Shown: positions 46,016 to 53,715 of the stretch, piece by piece
Layout of the letters: each line of letters begins with the position of its first letter
Numbering within the stretch: position 1 is the stretch's first letter
IMG/VR virus record: IMGVR_UViG_3300033141_001695
Coordinates: 1-60,000 of that record
DNA length: 60,000 nt
Direction: 5' to 3' (one strand)
From: a virus
Made by a program: the position numbers and the translations under genes
Notes under the pieces: generated by a model
The model's database searches: none
Told to the model about the DNA's origin: nothing
Seen by the model: the letters and a program-made list of their open reading frames with translations, nothing else

Positions 46016-46609
46016 TTATATTGATACTTTTTCGTAAGCTTGATATTTTAATTTTTGTCTGGCTACCCTACTTACTGATGCTTGGGATGAGCCATATTTC
46101 ATAGCTATCTCTCTTTGGCTCATGCCTTGCGACAATAATTCTAATATCTTAGATTCATATTTAATTAGCTTTGATTGAGCTTTGGACTTGTTTTTCCTCC
46201 AAGAGTCTTTTCTTTCCCACTTAGCAGCATTTCTTAGTATGTTTCTATGAGACTCACTCATTCTACGACCTAATTTATACTGGTGTTTTATATTTTCAGA
46301 ATGCTCAATCCATTCCAAATTATCTACATTGTTGTTTAATTTATCTCCATCTATATGATTCACCTCAATATTTATGCCTTTTGGCTTTTCTAAAAATGCA
46401 TTAGCAACAAGACGATGGATCATTACTGGATATTTCTTGCCACTTTTATTGAGCGAAACCATCGCATAACCAGGAGTTCCCATTTGAAGACTTAAAAACA
46501 TACCCGTATGACTCTTTTTTGGGTAGCTCCATATACGCCCATCTTGAGTAACTGCGTATAGTCCTTCAAATCCATTAATATCAACCAAGCCTTTCATCTC
46601 TGTTTTCAT
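46016..46609 (-). CDS. NUMOD4-HNH homing endonuclease
   Basis: The 197-residue protein has a NUMOD4 head ('INGFEGLYAVTQDGRIWSYP'), an HNH core ('VMIHRLVANAFLEKP', 'EVNHIDGDKLNNNVDNLEWI', 'EHSENIKH') and a C-terminal helix-turn-helix ('SQGMSQREIAMKYGSSQASV'). It is the third free-standing HNH gene in the genome. It overlaps the end of the preceding gene by 29 bases, typical of a recent insertion. ATG 46609 is used, with GAAGA upstream. Confidence 0.9.
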   Translation of the reverse strand: MKTEMKGLVDINGFEGLYAVTQDGRIWSYPKKSHTGMFLSLQMGTPGYAMVSLNKSGKKYPVMIHRLVANAFLEKPKGINIEVNHIDGDKLNNNVDNLEWIEHSENIKHQYKLGRRMSESHRNILRNAAKWERKDSWRKNKSKAQSKLIKYESKILELLSQGMSQREIAMKYGSSQASVSRVARQKLKYQAYEKVSI

Positions 46610-46976
46610 TCTTCGCATCTCGCTCTATAAGCATTTGTTTAAAATACATAGTCAAATCCAAAAGTTCTTGGTACGCATCCATAAGGGCATCACGTCCATT
46701 ATTAACTTTTAAACGGGTTCCATATTTCACTTTGCCAACGTCCGACCTTGCAACTAAATCTTTTATGACTTCAGGTAATACGCTTTTCCCATCTCCTCGT
46801 GGCATCGGTTCTGGTACTGCCGGACTTGACTTCCAGTCCTCCTCACCATCCTGCACCGGCATCACCCGCCACCCTTTCTGCTCTTCCATCATTTCCTCCT
46901 GAATCTTTGCAATGCTTCGCCAGAATTCCTTTTTTTCTTTGGCAACCTGTCGTTTATCGTCCACAGTAGGCCTCAT
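46581..46976 (-). CDS. Conserved phage protein, MazG-like helical domain
   Basis: The 131-residue protein has a variable N-terminus and a conserved end 'LPEVIKDLVARSDVGKVKYG' 'TRLKVNNGRDALMDAYQELL' 'DLTMYFKQMLIE'. This 'KYGT.L..NNGRDALMDAYQELLDL' pattern is common in phage proteins thought to be related to MazG-type NTP pyrophosphohydrolases (E-E-L-x-D-like helices). Substrate unknown. Coupled TAATG to the deaminase gene. Confidence 0.72.
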   Translation of the reverse strand: MRPTVDDKRQVAKEKKEFWRSIAKIQEEMMEEQKGWRVMPVQDGEEDWKSSPAVPEPMPRGDGKSVLPEVIKDLVARSDVGKVKYGTRLKVNNGRDALMDAYQELLDLTMYFKQMLIERDAKNENRDERLG

Positions 46977-47419
46977 TATCTTTTGATCATCTCAATTTCG
47001 ACTCCGGCTTCCGTTAACATTTTGCCGGAAAATTTGTCTGAATATCCGTCCAGATAGTAAACTTTTTTGATACCTGCATTAATAATCATTTTGGTACATA
47101 TGGAACAGGGAAGGTTGGTGCAGAAAAGCGCCGCCCCTTTTATGGAAACTCCATGAAGAGCCGCCTGAATAATAGCATTTTGCTCGGCATGAACCCCTCT
47201 GCATAGCTCGTGACGTTCACCTGATGGTATATTTAGTTTTTCACGCAAACAACCGATTTCGGTACAGTGGGGAACACCGCTGGGGGCTCCATTATAGCCG
47301 GTAGCCAGTATCCTCTTGTCCTTTACAATAATAGCCCCGACCGAACGTCTGAAACAGGTCGAGCGTGTTGCAACAAGAATACATATGTCCATGAAGTAGG
47401 TTTCCCATGAAGGGCGCAT
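46976..47419 (-). CDS. Deoxycytidylate (dCMP) deaminase
   Basis: The 147-residue protein has the zinc site '[13 protein letters not shown]' (His77, Glu79) and '[20 protein letters not shown]' (Cys105, Cys108), plus '[12 protein letters not shown]', all typical of the dCMP deaminase family. It makes dUMP from dCMP for thymidylate supply. The start at 47419, with AAAGGAGACATA, is better than 47482. It sits among nucleotide-metabolism-like genes. Confidence 0.93.
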   Translation of the reverse strand: MRPSWETYFMDICILVATRSTCFRRSVGAIIVKDKRILATGYNGAPSGVPHCTEIGCLREKLNIPSGERHELCRGVHAEQNAIIQAALHGVSIKGAALFCTNLPCSICTKMIINAGIKKVYYLDGYSDKFSGKMLTEAGVEIEMIKR

Positions 47420-47459
47420 TATGTCTCCTTTCAAACCAGCGAATGAGTTGGTTGATATT

Positions 47460-47948
47460 TCATTTTTCCATCCTTCTTCCACGTCTCAATTCATTCAAAT
47501 CGTCCCAAACCTTAGAAGCCAGCATATAACATGACAATATAGTATCTTCAATTTCTTCCATAAGCGATTGAGCATTCTTTTTTGTTGGGGCCTCGCTCCA
47601 ATCATTCAAAGCCTGTTTGGTCTCATGCGCTTCTTCAAATATTTTTTCAAGACATCGCCGGGTCGGATACCGTTCCTCTTCAAATGCTATCTTGTGATCA
47701 TGCCGCCTTGCTGAGTTCTCGGCAAGTTGTGGGAGGACATGGAAGCCATATCTGACACCACAACGGTTATTCCATGCGTCAATAGCATCTTGTTTATTTT
47801 CACAATAACCATTCAATGCCAACCCACAACATCCACTATCCCTTTCGCCTGAACATGTTACAACATATGCAGTAGAATAAATATTGGTTAATGTTGATAC
47901 AAGACCATCGCTTCTGCAAAACGGACACGGTAATAATTTATCGTTCAA
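47460..47948 (-). CDS. Lar-like zinc-finger protein with helical C-terminal domain
   Basis: The 162-residue protein begins '[20 protein letters not shown]' and continues to '[11 protein letters not shown]' and 'AIDAWNNRC', the Lar/restriction-alleviation zinc-finger plan (LPCPFCG...A.AWN.R). The C-terminal half is helical with '[15 protein letters not shown]', like a MazG-type helix bundle. Lar proteins reduce type I restriction. TTG start with GGAGG upstream. Confidence 0.8.
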   Translation of the reverse strand: MNDKLLPCPFCRSDGLVSTLTNIYSTAYVVTCSGERDSGCCGLALNGYCENKQDAIDAWNNRCGVRYGFHVLPQLAENSARRHDHKIAFEEERYPTRRCLEKIFEEAHETKQALNDWSEAPTKKNAQSLMEEIEDTILSCYMLASKVWDDLNELRRGRRMEK

Positions 47949-47960
47949 TCAATCCTCCTT

Positions 47961-48395
47961 TCAAACCAGCACCAGCACCAGAAACTTAACTGCATCCGAA
48001 ATATAAACCATTGCGCCGTTGCGTTTGATTCGGTTCTGTTTGTTATTTTTGCGGTATCGCTTTTTCAAAAGTATTGGTAACGGCTGATCGTTGGTTATAG
48101 GCAAAAGCCTCGAAAACTGTTGAGAGGAAAGCTTTGTCATGTTCACAAGATATTGATAGTTAGAAATACGCTCAAGGTAACCGTGTAATAAACCGTACAT
48201 CGTACCTCCTCTATTTGTTATATAGAACAACTCTGTCCTCTTGTCTTCAACAATAAGTGTTTCCAAAATAGCCCTTAATCTCGACTTGATATATTCGGAC
48301 CCACCAATAACTACAAAACTTTGGCCAGCTGTCTTTGTGGGAGATGCGGAACCGGCGTAATATACATCCGTTGCATTGTATGTTCCTGCTCCCAT
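47961..48395 (-). CDS. Hypothetical protein, possible non-canonical AUA start upstream
   Basis: The frame from ATG 48395 encodes 144 residues (MGAGTYNATDVYYAGSASPT). The AGGAGG ribosome site, however, lies 24 bases upstream, too far for this ATG. Exactly 6 bases after the AGGAGG is ATA (48411-48413), in frame, adding INNITV ahead of MGAG. The protein then continues with 'AGQSFVVIGGSEYIKSRLRA' and a basic end. The function is unknown. The start is reported at the conventional ATG. Confidence 0.65.
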   Translation of the reverse strand: MGAGTYNATDVYYAGSASPTKTAGQSFVVIGGSEYIKSRLRAILETLIVEDKRTELFYITNRGGTMYGLLHGYLERISNYQYLVNMTKLSSQQFSRLLPITNDQPLPILLKKRYRKNNKQNRIKRNGAMVYISDAVKFLVLVLV

Positions 48396-48423
48396 TACTG
48401 TTATATTGTTTATTTTTGACCTC

Positions 48424-48888
48424 CTATTTCAAAAATAATTCTTTTGAATGCCAAGCCATCAAAAGTGCGTCGGCCCGTCCATTATGTTTCTTGAGATGCA
48501 GTTCCGCATCCGGGAAAAGCCGCCGGGCTGCTGTAAGACTCCGCGCCTTGGTGTCCTTTCCGTCATTTCTCAATATCAGGCCCTTTTGCCATTTTTGGGG
48601 GCGGATAAGGGAAAATGGAATGCCGACGGTCGCCAGTATTCCACGCCAGATTCCAAAGTTAGTTCCAAAGTTGAACATGCTGACTGCTCCGTTTCCCGGG
48701 AATGCCGAGACAGCCTCAAGGACACAGTATCGAATCTCAAAATTATCCGCAAGCTGCTTGATTTTCCTGGCTGCGCTCGCTTCATCCCCCGGCCAATCAA
48801 ATACATCGTATGTGGCGCCGTCTTCTGACATGTAAGCACAGGCGCCGGTTTTGCCAGGGTCAATTCCAGCGTAAACTATTGTTTTCAA
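48424..48888 (-). CDS. RuvC-like Holliday-junction resolvase
   Basis: The 154-residue protein follows RuvC: 'AGIDPGKTGACAYM' (Asp10), 'YCVLEAVSAFPGNGAVSMFN' (Glu58), and 'HNGRADALLMAWH' (Asp140). Length and order match cellular RuvC. It would resolve recombination or replication junctions before packaging. Start TTG 48886-48888, with GGAGGG upstream. Located in the early replication region. Confidence 0.9.
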   Translation of the reverse strand: MKTIVYAGIDPGKTGACAYMSEDGATYDVFDWPGDEASAARKIKQLADNFEIRYCVLEAVSAFPGNGAVSMFNFGTNFGIWRGILATVGIPFSLIRPQKWQKGLILRNDGKDTKARSLTAARRLFPDAELHLKKHNGRADALLMAWHSKELFLK

Positions 48889-48899
48889 TCGCCCTCCTT

Positions 48900-49073
48900 T
48901 TACCTCTGATTCAAAGCTTCCAGAAGTCTCAAAATGTGCCTTCCGTATTTATTAGTCGTATCTATTGTTATCCGCATCCTGTCGTAGCTCATATTGACAA
49001 AAGAATCACTCCTATAAGTCTCATGCTTAATCTGTATCTGTTTTTTAGCTTTCGTTATTTCGGATTCTTTCAA
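48900..49073 (-). CDS. Hypothetical small basic protein
   Basis: The 57-residue protein starts at TTG 49071-49073 (GGAGGAGC upstream) and is basic and helical ('SEITKAKKQIQIKHETYRSD', 'SYDRMRITIDTTNKYGRHIL'). It lies between the resolvase gene and a long non-coding stretch. Function unknown. Confidence 0.58.
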   Translation of the reverse strand: MKESEITKAKKQIQIKHETYRSDSFVNMSYDRMRITIDTTNKYGRHILRLLEALNQR

Positions 49074-49242
49074 AGCTCCTCCTTTCAAACTTTCAAATAT
49101 CGCTCAAATCCATTTTCTCGTCTTACTCCTTAAGGGTTTTATACACTCAATCTTTTTTTGTCCGAGGATTTGAAATTTACCCTGCTCACGTTAGGATTGT
49201 GGGCGTGGTGTAGATATGGTTTTAGGTTTTTCAATCAAGTTT

Positions 49243-49268
49243 TAACCGTATCGAATTCGACACGGTTA
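49243..49268. repeat. 26-bp near-perfect palindrome
   Basis: TAACCGT, one changed position, TCGAATTCGA, one changed position, ACGGTTA. Only one base pair breaks the symmetry, and that pair can be G-U in RNA. It could be a dimer binding site or a replication hairpin. Confidence 0.8.
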
Positions 49269-49271
49269 GAG

Positions 49272-49295
49272 TTTCTAATAATTTCAGATATTTAG
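49272..49295. repeat. 24-bp imperfect direct repeat, copy 1
   Basis: TTTCTAA.AATTTCA..A.TTAG pattern shared with 49408-49431 (20 of 24 bases the same). This copy starts 4 bases after the palindrome; the second copy starts right after the ssb stop. Confidence 0.7.
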
Positions 49296-49407
49296 AATGG
49301 TATGGACTTATACCCACGTCTCGTTTTTATTTTAGAGAATTGTGTTTCCCGGTATTTTTTCTTATTAGGCAGCGTAATGCATTTTATTGTTTTTATTATT
49401 TGCCATT

Positions 49408-49431
49408 TTTCTAACAATTTCAAACACTTAG
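49408..49431. repeat. 24-bp imperfect direct repeat, copy 2
   Basis: Second copy, ending at 49431 directly beside the ssb stop codon, 136 bases from the first. Confidence 0.7.
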
Positions 49432-49890
49432 TTAAAATGGGATATCGTTAAGAGAGTCATCCTGCGGAGATGGAGCTTGACTCTGCGGATTCTGTCTCTT
49501 GTATTCGGCTTCGGCGGTACTATGCGGACTTGGGTTCTGACCGGTGCCGCCCGAGTTGCTGTTTTTGCTACCCAACATCTGCATATCCTTAACAACAATC
49601 TCAGTTTGATATTTTGTCACGCCCTCATGTTCGTACTGCCGGGTTTGCATTTTGCCGGAAATAAATACCAAAGAGCCTTTTGTCAAATATTTTCCAATTA
49701 CATCCGCAAGCCCCCTCCATGCAACCGCACGTATCCATTCGGTTTTTTCCTGCTTCTGGCCCTGTTTATCTTTCCAGGTCTCACCGCAGGCTATCGTAAA
49801 GTTTGCGACAGCGTCTCCTGATGGGATATGTCTGATTTCCGGATCACGGGCCAACCGGCCTATGAAGTTGCAGCTATTGAGATCACTCAT
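49432..49890 (-). CDS. ssb: Single-stranded DNA-binding protein
   Basis: The 152-residue protein has the OB-fold of bacterial SSB ('NSCNFIGRLARDPEIRHIPS', 'ANFTIACGETWKDKQGQKQE', 'TEWIRAVAWRGLADVIGKYL', 'GSLVFISGKMQTRQYEHEG'). A Gln/Ser-rich linker and the acidic tip DDSLNDIPF complete it. The tip normally recruits repair and replication proteins. It serves the recombination and replication genes around it. Confidence 0.95.
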   Translation of the reverse strand: MSDLNSCNFIGRLARDPEIRHIPSGDAVANFTIACGETWKDKQGQKQEKTEWIRAVAWRGLADVIGKYLTKGSLVFISGKMQTRQYEHEGVTKYQTEIVVKDMQMLGSKNSNSGGTGQNPSPHSTAEAEYKRQNPQSQAPSPQDDSLNDIPF

Positions 49891-49950
49891 GCCTATTTAT
49901 TCCCCTTCTGATCGATTATAGCCATTATTTTGTTTCGGTTCCACTTCAGA

Positions 49951-51024
49951 TTATTCTCTTGAGAATTGAAAACCATCACTCTTGTAATATTCTTTGATAA
50001 AAGAGCTTTCAAGGGTATGATTTTCATTCTCTATTGCGCATATAGCCCTATCGAGATGAACATCATACCATTCACCGTTTACACCTTTGTCTTCAAACGA
50101 ACAATGGATAAGCCTCTCTATGTCAAAAGCATTTGAACAAACCATTGATTTATATAGCACCGAAAGCTTTGACCATGAACCTGTCTGTAACTGTTTGAGC
50201 CTTTTTTCTACATCTTTTGAGACACCGACCTTGATATAGTCGTTGTCTCCATTACCGATAATATAAACAAATTGCCTTTTCGCAAAACATTCAGGCAAAA
50301 CGCTTCTCACAGCTTCGGCTTGAAATCTTTTGACATATGCATCCCGCATAGCGAAAAATGAATTAATGAAATCAATCTTGAATTCTTGGGCTTTTCTGCC
50401 TGTAAACCCTAAAGCAATAAATGAAAACCCTTGCTCGGTCATGTCGTAAGATTTGCGTAACTCATTATTTCCGGCTATATATTCGACCGGCTGAAAATTG
50501 AGCCGGTTGAATTCACTAACCTTCTCGCTATGAGCATTATCTTTGAAGAGGTTATCGATTGTTTGAATAACGTTCTTATGCCTTTTCTCAAACTTTTCAG
50601 CAATAATCCTTGAATTAGTGTATCCCTTGCCGTCCTTAAAAAAAACAAGATCATTCACATTGCCTTTATAATCAATGTATTCAAGCTCGTTAAGCACTTT
50701 TTCGGCCTTACGTTGCATTCCGATAAAATAATCCCTTACTCGCTCACCAACCGTACTCTTAACTTGCATGGCAAGTTTTTTCGCAAAGGAAATATTCAAA
50801 ATAAAATCAATAGAAGGTCTGCCATTCGGGTTTTTCACCATGATGGTGGATACTTCGTAGTCTTCATTTTCAATTGCAAAAGTGTTGGTTACAATGTTCA
50901 TTGCAGACCATCTGGCCCAATGCGCTTGATTTAATCCGAGTACATTGTATAATTCTTTAGCCATCACAGCATTAACTTCATTATTCCCGATGGCTTGTTT
51001 CGTGACAACAATCAATTCATTCAT
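49951..51024 (-). CDS. Antirepressor: AntA, Rha and T5orf172 domains fused
   Basis: The 357-residue protein has an AntA-type domain at the N-terminus ('AKELYNVLGLNQAHWARWSA', 'SIDFILNISFAKKLAMQVKS', 'GERVRDYFI'). Next comes a Rha-type domain ('SRIIAEKFEKRHKNVIQTID', 'LRKSYDMTEQGFSFIALGFT', 'GRKAQEFKIDFINSFFAMRD'). The end is T5orf172/GIY-YIG-like ('FVYIIGNGDNDYIKVGVSKD', 'VEKRLKQLQTG'). Antirepressors inactivate the phage repressor and promote lytic growth. ATG 51024 follows GGAGG, which itself follows the U-run of the structured leader upstream. The longer frame to 51150 runs through that leader and is not used. Confidence 0.88.
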   Translation of the reverse strand: MNELIVVTKQAIGNNEVNAVMAKELYNVLGLNQAHWARWSAMNIVTNTFAIENEDYEVSTIMVKNPNGRPSIDFILNISFAKKLAMQVKSTVGERVRDYFIGMQRKAEKVLNELEYIDYKGNVNDLVFFKDGKGYTNSRIIAEKFEKRHKNVIQTIDNLFKDNAHSEKVSEFNRLNFQPVEYIAGNNELRKSYDMTEQGFSFIALGFTGRKAQEFKIDFINSFFAMRDAYVKRFQAEAVRSVLPECFAKRQFVYIIGNGDNDYIKVGVSKDVEKRLKQLQTGSWSKLSVLYKSMVCSNAFDIERLIHCSFEDKGVNGEWYDVHLDRAICAIENENHTLESSFIKEYYKSDGFQFSRE

Positions 51025-51036
51025 TTTCAATCCTCC

Positions 51037-51113
51037 AAAAAAAAGGCCGTATATCTGTATCGATCCCTTAGAAGGATTGCAGCCCTTGCGGTAACTGCCA
51101 GATATACGGCCAA
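51037..51113 (-). ncRNA. C4-like antisense RNA / structured leader of the antirepressor
   Basis: On the minus strand a 13-bp outer stem (CAGATATACGGCC at 51099-51111 with GGCCGTATATCTG at 51045-51057) encloses two inner hairpins, GCAG...CCGCAAGG...CTGC and ATCCTTCTAAGGGAT. That gives a Y-shaped fold. It is followed at once by eight U and then the GGAGG of the antirepressor gene. Phage P1/P7 C4 RNA has this Y-shape and controls the antirepressor just downstream. I judge it a C4-type element from shape and place, without a covariance search. Confidence 0.68.
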
Positions 51114-51192
51114 GATGAGTTTTATGATTTTCTAAGTTATCGATATTCAACTCAAATCACGTTTGGTTCCGAATGTCAAGAATATTTCCATT

Positions 51193-51813
51193 TTATTTAT
51201 TGACGTTAAAAAAAGCATTTGCAAAACCTTGCGGGCATAATGATCTAAAATCCATATCATTTGAAACGGAATCAACAAATATTGAAAACGCATGGATATG
51301 ATGGATAGCGGACTTGTGAAAAAAAGCCATTCCAGGCTTCTTTCTACCTGGCCTAATGTACAATTTTTTATTTTTAGGCACATCTGCCCAATTGGTATAA
51401 ATATATTCCGGGTGATTGAACTTTCCCCATAATGCCGTTTTTTTGGTCCAAGGGTCTCCGAACATCCAAGGTTCATATGTGTAATCTGGTTGACCTAAAA
51501 AATTCTTAAGTTTTCCAGTGGCTGGGTTTTCAATGACCCAAAATTTAGGATTAGACTCTCCTATTATCCGTTTGCAATGATTTACCAGGATCATACCTTT
51601 CTCGTAATCTCCGTCTTTATGAAACCCGCCCCGAACAACGCTGAATTCTGTACATACTGGATTTGCAATGATTCCATATACATTTGATGGTGGACTATAA
51701 GTTTCAATTCCAATATCTTTTCCAATACATCGCACTTCGTACCCAGCGTTTTTGTATGGATAAGAATCTGAGCCGACATCGGCACATAAATGTAAAATTA
51801 TTTTGTTTGTCAT
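51193..51813 (-). CDS. C5-cytosine methyltransferase-like protein (catalytic motif altered)
   Basis: The 206-residue protein has SAM-site-like 'IILHLCADVGSDSYPYKNAG', then 'VYGIIANPVCTEFSVVRGGF' (PC-type motif IV, here NPVC rather than PPC), and 'PKFWVIENPATG' (ENP-type motif VI). It ends with a target-recognition-like region. C5-MTases usually have more than 300 residues, so this is a short form common in phages. It may methylate DNA or modify cytosine; activity not certain. AGGAGATTACTG precedes ATG 51813. Confidence 0.75.
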   Translation of the reverse strand: MTNKIILHLCADVGSDSYPYKNAGYEVRCIGKDIGIETYSPPSNVYGIIANPVCTEFSVVRGGFHKDGDYEKGMILVNHCKRIIGESNPKFWVIENPATGKLKNFLGQPDYTYEPWMFGDPWTKKTALWGKFNHPEYIYTNWADVPKNKKLYIRPGRKKPGMAFFHKSAIHHIHAFSIFVDSVSNDMDFRSLCPQGFANAFFNVNK

Positions 51814-52001
51814 CAGTAATCTCCTATCCGCCCGTAGCGATTCCTTCGTTTCCATTCATCAAGGATCGCATAGTTAATCTTCCTGGCCGTGTCCTCATCC
51901 TCAGTTCCGACGGAATCTTTCAATGATCGCTGAAATGCCTGCAATTCGTCAGTTTCCATGAGTTCAAGATCTGAGTTTCTGATGTTTGATATGTTTTTCA
52001 T
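51813..52001 (-). CDS. Hypothetical small helical protein
   Basis: A 62-residue charged helical protein ('LMETDELQAFQRSLKDSVGT', 'TARKINYAILDEWKRRNRYG'). The ATG overlaps the previous stop (ATGA), with AAGGAAGGG upstream. It links the C5-MTase-like gene to the gene before. Function unknown. Confidence 0.66.
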   Translation of the reverse strand: MKNISNIRNSDLELMETDELQAFQRSLKDSVGTEDEDTARKINYAILDEWKRRNRYGRIGDY

Positions 52002-52282
52002 CGACCACCCTTCCTTTCAGTTTTCAACACTTCATGCCATAGAAAACAATAAAAACCTTCGCCGCTTGCAGGCAGGTACACATCGCCATCCAGAGTATCT
52101 ATCGCAAGGAAACCGTCAGCATCTACGGTAATCGGGATTGCATAATTATTGCCGTACATATCTTTTGCTGTGATTTCAGCCTCAAAATCTTCTCCGAATG
52201 TGATTTGGATGTCCTTTAGGTATTCTTCGAAATAGATATTTTGAAACGTTTTTACTTCTTTGATAAAATCTTCTTGTGTCAT
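51998..52282 (-). CDS. Hypothetical acidic protein
   Basis: A 94-residue acidic protein ('DIQITFGEDFEAEITAKDMY', 'GFLAIDTLDGDVYLPASGEG'), beta-rich in the second half. It overlaps both neighbours by 4 bases. Its place between helicase and methyltransferase genes gives no clear role. Confidence 0.66.
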   Translation of the reverse strand: MTQEDFIKEVKTFQNIYFEEYLKDIQITFGEDFEAEITAKDMYGNNYAIPITVDADGFLAIDTLDGDVYLPASGEGFYCFLWHEVLKTERKGGR

Positions 52283-53649
52283 TGTATTTCTCCCCTATAA
52301 GCCTTCTGCCGTGATTTCGCCGAAGCCACCAATGGTCCAATATGAATATCGACGTAGTCAAAAACCATTGCTTTTTCTTTCCCCTTTGCTGGTCTGAGTA
52401 CCCGGCCCAGGTATTGCAAGACTCGGCCTGAAAATCTGACAGGCGTAGCAAGAAAGAGGATTGAAAGGCCACCCATATCAAATCCTTCTCCGATTAGCTG
52501 ACCCGTGGCTATCAGAACTTTGACCTGACCACCATTCAGCTTGTCAACAATGGCTTTACGCTTCTTTGTAGTTACGTCCCCTGTAAGCAATTCAGACTCG
52601 ATTCCGTGATTTTCGTTTAAAGCGGTCTGTAACGCCTCACAGTGGCCTTTCCTGTCTGACAAGACCAAGCATATGCCTTCGCCGTTCTTTACTTGTTCTG
52701 CAACGTCTGAGGCAATCAGATCGTTCCTTTCTTCGTCCTTGGTAAGCTCACTTATCATCTTTGAATATTCTGCCGAAGGGTCAAAAGTCGTCCTGAACTC
52801 GGTTTCCCTGGTGACGACTTCCGCCTTCAGAATATGGCCCTGGGTTACAAGTTCGGCCTTGTCAACGGTATGGTGAATGTCTCCAATGGTCCAGAAAATA
52901 ACGTTTGATAACCCATCCCTGCGGTAAGGAGTTGCTGAAAGGCCTGTCATATACTTCGAATCAAATTGAGACACAACTCCGGCCATAGTATGACCAGGGA
53001 GGCGGTGAGTTTCATCTACGATCACATTGCCAATACTTTTAACGACTTCTGAAGCTCGTTTTGCAAGTGTCTGAACCATCCCGACAGTAATCTTTCCCCC
53101 AATCCTGAACTTGCCATTGCCAATCATACCTATTTCGGATTTTGGAATGCCCAGGAAAGTCTCAATCCGGTCACGCCATTGATTGAGCAGCTCCTTTGTG
53201 TGAACGATTATCAAGGTCGGTTGTTTGCGATGTGCAATGAGCGCAAGGCTCATCACCGTTTTTCCTGATCCGGTGCTGGAGCATAAAGTTCCAAAATCTT
53301 TCTTGAGCATATCGTCAACGGCTTCCCTTTGGAATGGCTTCAATATCCCTTTGAATTTAAAATCAACTTCCGGCAGCACCCGGCGCTGATCATCCCAAAC
53401 AAAAGGCTCTTTGTTTTTTCTGCACATGCTGATTAATTGACCGGTGAAACCTCTCGGCAACGTCAGGCTCCCATCTGGTTCCAGATCGTAATATTTCAGG
53501 TATTGCGGAATGTTTCCGGCATATCGACCTATTTTTACGGCCTCCTGGTGCTTGGGATTGGGGACGGTCAATGCGACTTTAATTGATTCGACCATAGCTG
53601 GATTAACGATGTTGTCTATTTTGATCTTGCTATTAACTATAATTCGCAT
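52279..53649 (-). CDS. SF2 DEAD/DEAH-type helicase
   Basis: The 456-residue protein has the SF2 motif set: 'LCSSTGSGKTVMSLALIAHR' (I), 'TLIIVHTKELLNQWRDRIET' (Ia), 'VIVDETHRLPG' (II, DETH), 'YMTGLSATPYRRDG' (III), 'LIATGQLIGEGFDMGGL' (V) and 'LQYLGRVLRP' (VI). Phages use such enzymes in replication, repair and recombination (UvsW-like). ATG 53649 follows GGAG, which the upstream frame (53664) overlaps. Confidence 0.93.
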   Translation of the reverse strand: MRIIVNSKIKIDNIVNPAMVESIKVALTVPNPKHQEAVKIGRYAGNIPQYLKYYDLEPDGSLTLPRGFTGQLISMCRKNKEPFVWDDQRRVLPEVDFKFKGILKPFQREAVDDMLKKDFGTLCSSTGSGKTVMSLALIAHRKQPTLIIVHTKELLNQWRDRIETFLGIPKSEIGMIGNGKFRIGGKITVGMVQTLAKRASEVVKSIGNVIVDETHRLPGHTMAGVVSQFDSKYMTGLSATPYRRDGLSNVIFWTIGDIHHTVDKAELVTQGHILKAEVVTRETEFRTTFDPSAEYSKMISELTKDEERNDLIASDVAEQVKNGEGICLVLSDRKGHCEALQTALNENHGIESELLTGDVTTKKRKAIVDKLNGGQVKVLIATGQLIGEGFDMGGLSILFLATPVRFSGRVLQYLGRVLRPAKGKEKAMVFDYVDIHIGPLVASAKSRQKAYRGEIQ

Positions 53650-53685
53650 ATAATCAAACTCCATTGTATTAATATTTGTTGATTG

Positions 53686-53710
53686 CCCCCGTGAGACTGG
53701 CTTGCGGGGG
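53686..53710. other. GC-rich intergenic hairpin
   Basis: CCCCCG (53686-53691) pairs with CGGGGG (53705-53710) around a 13-base loop, in the 66-base gap between the zinc-ribbon gene and the SF2 helicase start on the minus strand. No U-run follows on the minus side. It belongs with the other CCC/GGG hairpins of this operon. Confidence 0.6.
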
Positions 53711-53715
53711 TTTCT

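Larger units (their letters stand above)
49089..49431. other. Non-coding AT-rich region after ssb with palindrome and repeats (origin/operator candidate)
   Basis: No gene of normal size fits these ~340 bases, though two tiny minus frames exist (MDLSDI after AAGGAGTAAGACGAG, and a 13-codon frame). The region holds a 26-bp near-perfect palindrome centred on GAATTC (49243-49268) and an imperfect 24-bp direct repeat (49272-49295 and 49408-49431). It is the longest untranslated stretch in the genome and lies among replication genes. Confidence 0.6.

Noticed and set aside
49951-51150. Longer 399-residue version of the antirepressor
   Set aside because: Its extra 42 codons read through the structured leader RNA; the GGAGG-ATG at 51024 is the proper start.
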